This document shows positions 59,993 through 64,000 of a stretch of 64,000 nt of DNA, one piece after another. This stretch comes from Hirsutella rhossiliensis. Its lineage: Eukaryota; Ascomycota; Sordariomycetes; Hypocreales; Ophiocordycipitaceae. The stretch covers positions 3,968,001-4,032,000 of the forward strand of contig NW_025408671.1 of the NCBI RefSeq assembly GCF_020360975.1, written 5' to 3'. Both the position numbers and the translations under genes were made by a program. The notes below the pieces were generated by a model. The model did not search any database. It had not been told where the DNA came from and was given only the letters and a program-made list of their open reading frames with translations. Each line of letters starts with the position of its first letter. Position 1 is the stretch's first letter.

Positions 59993-60677
59993 CGAGCTTG
60001 AATGAACAAGGCCCTGACACGACTTCGGCCATCTCGGAGGAGAATCTGCTTAGGACGGTAACCCCATCTCGGGACAACGACTCGGACCATTTCATGCCCC
60101 AAGGTATTGCTAGGTTTAATTTTCTCCCGCGGCCGCGCTGCGATGGTTTTCATATGGCGAATCCACAACGAGGTTGGACGCAAAATATACCCCGAAATGC
60201 TTCTGTCGATATCAGGGCTTGCAGCCCGAAAATTGATTCGGTTCTGGCCTTTGTGGTGAGAGGGCCGCCTTTGGAGTCGGCGGCTGCATGTTCTCTTCGC
60301 TCTCCTGTGTTACTGTGATGCTTGGTTTTGACTGCCCCGGGGTTGGGGGGGGGAGGGGGGTTGGGAGATGTTTTGGTGACTGCTTCTTGGTGGCCAGGGG
60401 ATGGTTGGCGAGGACGCCACGCCATACTGTTGTTGTCTACATGGTGGCTGTCACTGTCTTGTCGACAGAATCGCACGTCACGGCCCCCAAATATACAAAA
60501 GACTGATGATGAAGGCGACGCACAGAAAGCCAGGGTCGGCTTTGCAGGTGGACGTCTACGAGTCCAGGCCAGGTGGGAGGGATGCCAGAGAGAAGGGGGT
60601 GGAAACGCCGGTTGTTGTCAAAAGCTTTCTCATGTTATTTTCTGTTTGTGTTCCCCCCGTCGGTTTACCCTTGCCAG
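59993..60677. other. Convergent 3' region, no gene seen
   Basis: 685 bp between the stops of the RRM gene and GCG1. A G-rich run lies at 60342-60367. Nothing coding was found. Confidence 0.55.
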
Positions 60678-61660
60678 TCAAACCTTTTCGATTTCCTCGG
60701 CCTCTGCCGTGCTGCTCGCTTGCCTAAAGTCTGTGTCGGGTCCGGGTGGCCGAGGTGGGCCGTCATGGGCGTCCCGCTCGAGAGCCCTGACACGCTGGGC
60801 GAGGTCGCTGACATGAGCGTCACCGCTGTCGGGGCTGAGCTCGGTGAGGGCGGTGTGGAGGTTGTACAGGTAGTCTTTGTTGAGGCCGCTGGGCCCGCGA
60901 CTGGCGAGGATGTGTCGGGCGAGCTTGTGGGGTTCCTGAGGGCCGACAAACTGCTCATTGTCGGGGGTGCCGATGTAGACGAGGGTCGTGATGGGTGGGG
61001 AGCCGTGAGCCGGGTGAAAGGGGGTGTAGTGGATTGAGTAGCCGTTGATCTCGCGGATGTCGAGATAGTCCTTGACCTCGGTGATGCGCTCGGGGATGAT
61101 GCGATAGGCGACACCCCAAACCTTTTCTGGAGCGGAGGAGTCGTGGTCGGACAAGCTGTGCCAGTGAGACTTGTCGATGAGGGTGACAACGCGGCCCGGA
61201 GCCTCTGGAGTGCCTCGATGGTCCTCGCTGAGAGTCCCGCCATGCCCACGGCCCTCGCATGTTAGCCACTGGGCGGGCTGCAGGACTCGTTCAGAACCGG
61301 TGCGCATACCTGGCCTAGACAATGTGAGCTGGGGGGGGCTCGTCGCTGGGGAGGAGGCGGGACTCTGGTTGCGGACCTGCCAGAACCGACGGACATAGCC
61401 CGTTACCCAGCCCGGGATTCTTTCATCTGGAGCCGGGGGAAAAGGGGCACAGGGAGGTGTCAGTGGGCCATGGTATGTGTGTGTCGGCCGGCGTAAGTGG
61501 GCATTACCAACCAAAGTGCGGCGGGGGTTTCCATATGAGGCTCCTGGGCCATGTCAGGAAGGTGAGTGAGACTCAGGAGAAGGCAAGGCGTTGGCGGTTA
61601 TGCATACCCGTAGCCAAAGAGCCAGAACTCGGGGGCGCTGTCGGCAGTGGTAACTGTCAT
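60678..61660 (-). CDS. GCG1: Glutathione-specific gamma-glutamylcyclotransferase (ChaC family)
   Basis: Four exons: 61608-61660, 61512-61543 (32 nt), 61377-61426 and 60678-61253, giving 236 aa. It starts MTVTTADSAPEFWLFGYG; the splices restore the substrate-loop motif YGSLIW (17-22), PPPHFDERIPGWVTGYVRRFWQ, then EDHRGTPEAPGRVVTLI, EKVWGVAYRI and REINGYSIHYTPFH. The enzyme cleaves cytosolic glutathione to 5-oxoproline and Cys-Gly. The third intron is uncertain: acceptor GCGAG at 61254 keeps phase but adds GRGHGGTL, which homologues are not expected to have. Acceptor CTCAG at 61226 would be tidier but breaks phase with the GTCCGC donor. The C-terminus is disordered and acidic. It is divergent from PEF1. 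Confidence 0.9.
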
Positions 61661-62615
61661 GGCGGGAGGGAGCTCGTCGAACTGGATGAGTTTATATTTG
61701 GTCGCCTCGTATCCGTATCTTGCCTCGATTTCTTGTCCAGGGCCAGCTACGTCTGTCCACTGTATACCGTAGGTGTCCACGGGGAGAGCAGCCCAGAGAG
61801 CAAGAGAGCAGGTCAATTGGATGCCAGGCAGTGTTGAAAAGAAGGGTTCCGTTTATTCCGGAAGACGAAGGCGAGAGACGTAAGCAGCTTGGTATGGCAA
61901 TATGGGTAGAGGGGGAGCGACGAGTTGAGGGGGTCGTTGAGAGGACGTTACGCGGACCAATGCGCTGTAGCAGAGGCGCAGCGGAGACGAGGTAGTGGAT
62001 AAGTAGGATGGTAGTGGGTACCGCCAGTGGGCGCCCCTAATACAATACGTAGTACACGGTACACGGGTATAGGCGCGACCGAGGGGAGTTCGGCCATGGA
62101 CAGACCCTTTTGGGACCTGCTTGATGCAGGCCAAGATTTGGCATGAGTTATCTATCACGCGTTATTTTCCGTACAAAATACAAAAGAGAGTGACAAGGTG
62201 TGTGACCTGTGCGGTTCCGTGGGTCACACAGCCGTCGGAGCAGGCCAGCCAGCACCCGGGGAGCGCCTGATGGAGGTAAGGTAGGTAATTAGTTAACTAA
62301 CTTAGTAGAGAAGCCAAACTGGGGCGGGGTGTTCCACTCCCCCCGCGGGCCCCAAAATACTGCCCGCCTACAGGCCTGCTGCCTGTATCCAACCTCGACA
62401 TTCCTATTCTCTTCCTCTTCCTCCCGACCGCCCTTTTGCATCTTCTCTTTCCGATACCGTGGACACGAGGAGCATAATAGGGAGACGGGCCTACCCTTTA
62501 GTCTCCCCTTTGTCCTTTGAAGTTCGCCGTTTTTCCTCGTGAAAACCCTCGGCGCCGCGCCCGTTTGTCGACCCCGCCCTCTTCACACGTTGAAACGTCG
62601 CGACGTGGAATCAAA
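61661..62615. promoter_or_regulatory. Divergent promoter region GCG1 / PEF1
   Basis: 955 bp. It contains a TACGTAGTACACGGTACACGG stretch at 62045-62065 and a GGTAGGTAATTAGTTAACTAAC palindrome-like run at 62280-62301, then a CT-rich leader before PEF1. No gene was credited. Confidence 0.45.
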
Positions 62616-63585
62616 ATGGCCTACAATCGACCTTACAACCCTGATGCTCTGCCCAGGTAGGCAGCGCGCCCTCTCCCCATCCATTCCTCCTTGCAACAAC
62701 TTGCAACAAGCCCTGGACGGACCGCTGACCGATGCTCCCTCCCAGGTTCGCCGAGCCGGACGCTGTACGTATCGACGTTTCTCATGAGCAAAGAGCCATG
62801 CATGGTGTTAACTCGAGCTTGTTGCTCACCATAGAAGCCCGGTCCGGCCTCCCCGCCAGCCTCCTCCTCCTCCAACCCGCACTCGCGATACGAGTCCAAG
62901 CCACCGCCGCCTGTGCCTCAGCCGCACTCGTACGCTACGTCTCAGAGCGGCCGCCCCCAGCAGAACTCTCGGCTGCCACCGTCCCCCGTCCCGGACAACG
63001 CCCCGGGCTCGGATGCGACGCTGCTGCCGCTCTTCAGAGCCGTGGACAAGGACGGTGGGTTTCCTCGTCTCCTCGACAAGTGCCCCAGGTCCTGCTCATA
63101 CTGACTCTCTGAACCACGCAGGCGGTGGCCAGCTGTCGGAGCGGGAGCTCTCGGCCGCCCTCGTCAACGGCGACTGGACCGCCTTTGATATCCAGACGGT
63201 CCGCATGATGATCCGCATGTTCGACTCGGACCGCAACGGCACCATCAACTTTGACGAGTTCTGCGGCCTGTGGTCCTTTCTCGCCTCGTGGCGCACCCTC
63301 TTTGACCGCTTCGACGTCGACCGCTCCGGCAACATCTCCCTCGCCGAGTTCTCAAACGCCCTCATCGCCTTCCGCTACCGCCTCAGCCCCCAGTTTGTCG
63401 AGCTGCTCTTCCGCACCTACGACAAGCGCAACGAGGGCGTCATGAGCTTCGATCTCTTTGTCCAGAGCTGCATCTCGCTCAAGCGCATGACGGATGTTTT
63501 TAAGAAGTACGACGACGACCGCGACGGTTACATTACCCTGAGTTTCGAAGACTTTCTGAGCGAGATTTTGAAGCAGCTCAAGTAG
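62616..63585 (+). CDS. PEF1: Penta-EF-hand calcium-binding protein
   Basis: Four exons: 62616-62656, 62746-62764 (19 nt), 62835-63054 and 63122-63585, giving 247 aa. The N-terminal 80 residues are Pro/Ser/Gln-rich, as in peflin and ALG-2 relatives (MAYNRPYNPDALPRFAEPDA, then KPPPPVPQPHSYA). Five EF hands follow. Canonical loops are DKDGGGQLSERE (EF1), DSDRNGTINFDE (EF2) and DVDRSGNISLAE (EF3); the fourth (YDKRNEGVMSFD) is degenerate, and the fifth (YDDDRDGYITLS) near the C-terminus probably serves dimerisation. Yeast Pef1 is needed for cation homeostasis and polar growth; animal relatives act in ER export and membrane repair with calcium. The 3' end FLSEILKQLK is typical of the family. Confidence 0.95.
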
Positions 63586-64000
63586 GCGGTGATGGTGCTT
63601 TTCATATCTCATTTCTCTCCTTGCTCCATCCGGGCCATCAACGCCGGCACGGTATGGAGGCATCCGCGGACTGGATGTTTGGGCGGCGAAGGGACAGTTG
63701 GTTGGATGGGTGGATGATACCCTCGGCGCCGCGTCGAGCCTTGCCTTGGTGGCATAGCAAAGAGAGGTGGCGTCCAGTCGAGGACCGGCGGCTACGGAAT
63801 GGGATTGCGGGATGCGCCATGAAGCATTGGGCAAGCTGCCCTGCCACTTACGAAATCTACGAGGGAGACGAACTGCGAGGAAGTGGAAGGAATTAGAGCC
63901 GACGGGGCAAGGAGGCAGTGTTGAGGGCGGGCGGCGAGAAGACTAGGACTCTACCGCCGGTCACCTGTCCTTTGGGTATGTGTCAAGGACTTGTGGCTGG
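63586..64000. other. 3' flank of PEF1, no gene seen
   Basis: 415 bp to the window edge. It may contain the PEF1 3' UTR. No coding signal was found. Confidence 0.55.

Noticed and set aside
1..64000. Secondary-metabolite cluster, defence island or intact transposon
   Set aside because: No PKS, NRPS, terpene, P450, transposase, reverse transcriptase or NLR-type motifs were seen; the genes are mostly housekeeping.

Overview
The window is nuclear DNA of a filamentous ascomycete. It is GC-rich, and most genes are split by short introns (about 50-190 nt) with GTAxGT-type donors, CTAAC/CTGAC branch sites and YAG acceptors. The protein set (PTC7/azr1-type phosphatase, CAF120, MIL1, fungal ATP synthase subunit e, RAD53 with two FHA domains) points to Sordariomycetes, most likely Hypocreales; the species cannot be told from the sequence. 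There is no prophage, CRISPR array, rRNA, tRNA or intact transposon that I can see. Because start codons here should be ATG, I re-chose starts and rebuilt the splice structures by hand from reading phase, branch sites and family similarity.

Layout. 1-4.4 kb: non-coding, with a 12-bp minisatellite and a 17-bp-arm hairpin. 4.4-10.5 kb (+): a small nuclear-looking orphan, an intracellular PI-PLC X-domain protein and a mitochondrial-looking protein. 11.7-18.3 kb (-): tubulin chaperone E (PAC2), a MaoC-type hydratase and dynein intermediate chain. 18.9-26.7 kb (+): ATP synthase subunit e, STT3, and a large disordered protein with a duplicated zinc-ribbon module. 27.8-36.3 kb (-): RAD53 and CAF120. 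36.3-40.7 kb: a 4.4-kb gene-free gap with a purine-rich tract and repeat clusters. 40.7-50.9 kb (+): PTC7, UTP23, the DUF726 lipase MIL1, and a single-pass membrane protein with an apparent frameshift. 51.6-56.6 kb: TVP23 (-) divergent from a CitE-like protein (+), which converges within 70 bp on a disordered protein (-) carrying an in-frame TAG. 58.9-63.6 kb: a glycine-rich RRM protein (+), the glutathione cyclotransferase GCG1 (-) and the penta-EF-hand protein PEF1 (+).

These are mostly housekeeping genes of unrelated function, so I see no biosynthetic cluster or defence island. Several pairs share intergenic promoters (dynein IC/ATP synthase e, TVP23/CitE, GCG1/PEF1). The most unusual items are the duplicated C-X2-C-X24-C-X2-C module, the two broken reading frames (near 49.67 kb and at 56.35 kb), the hairpin at 3.0 kb, and two short motif families (TACGGAGTAC and TAGGTACCTA) that recur only between genes.
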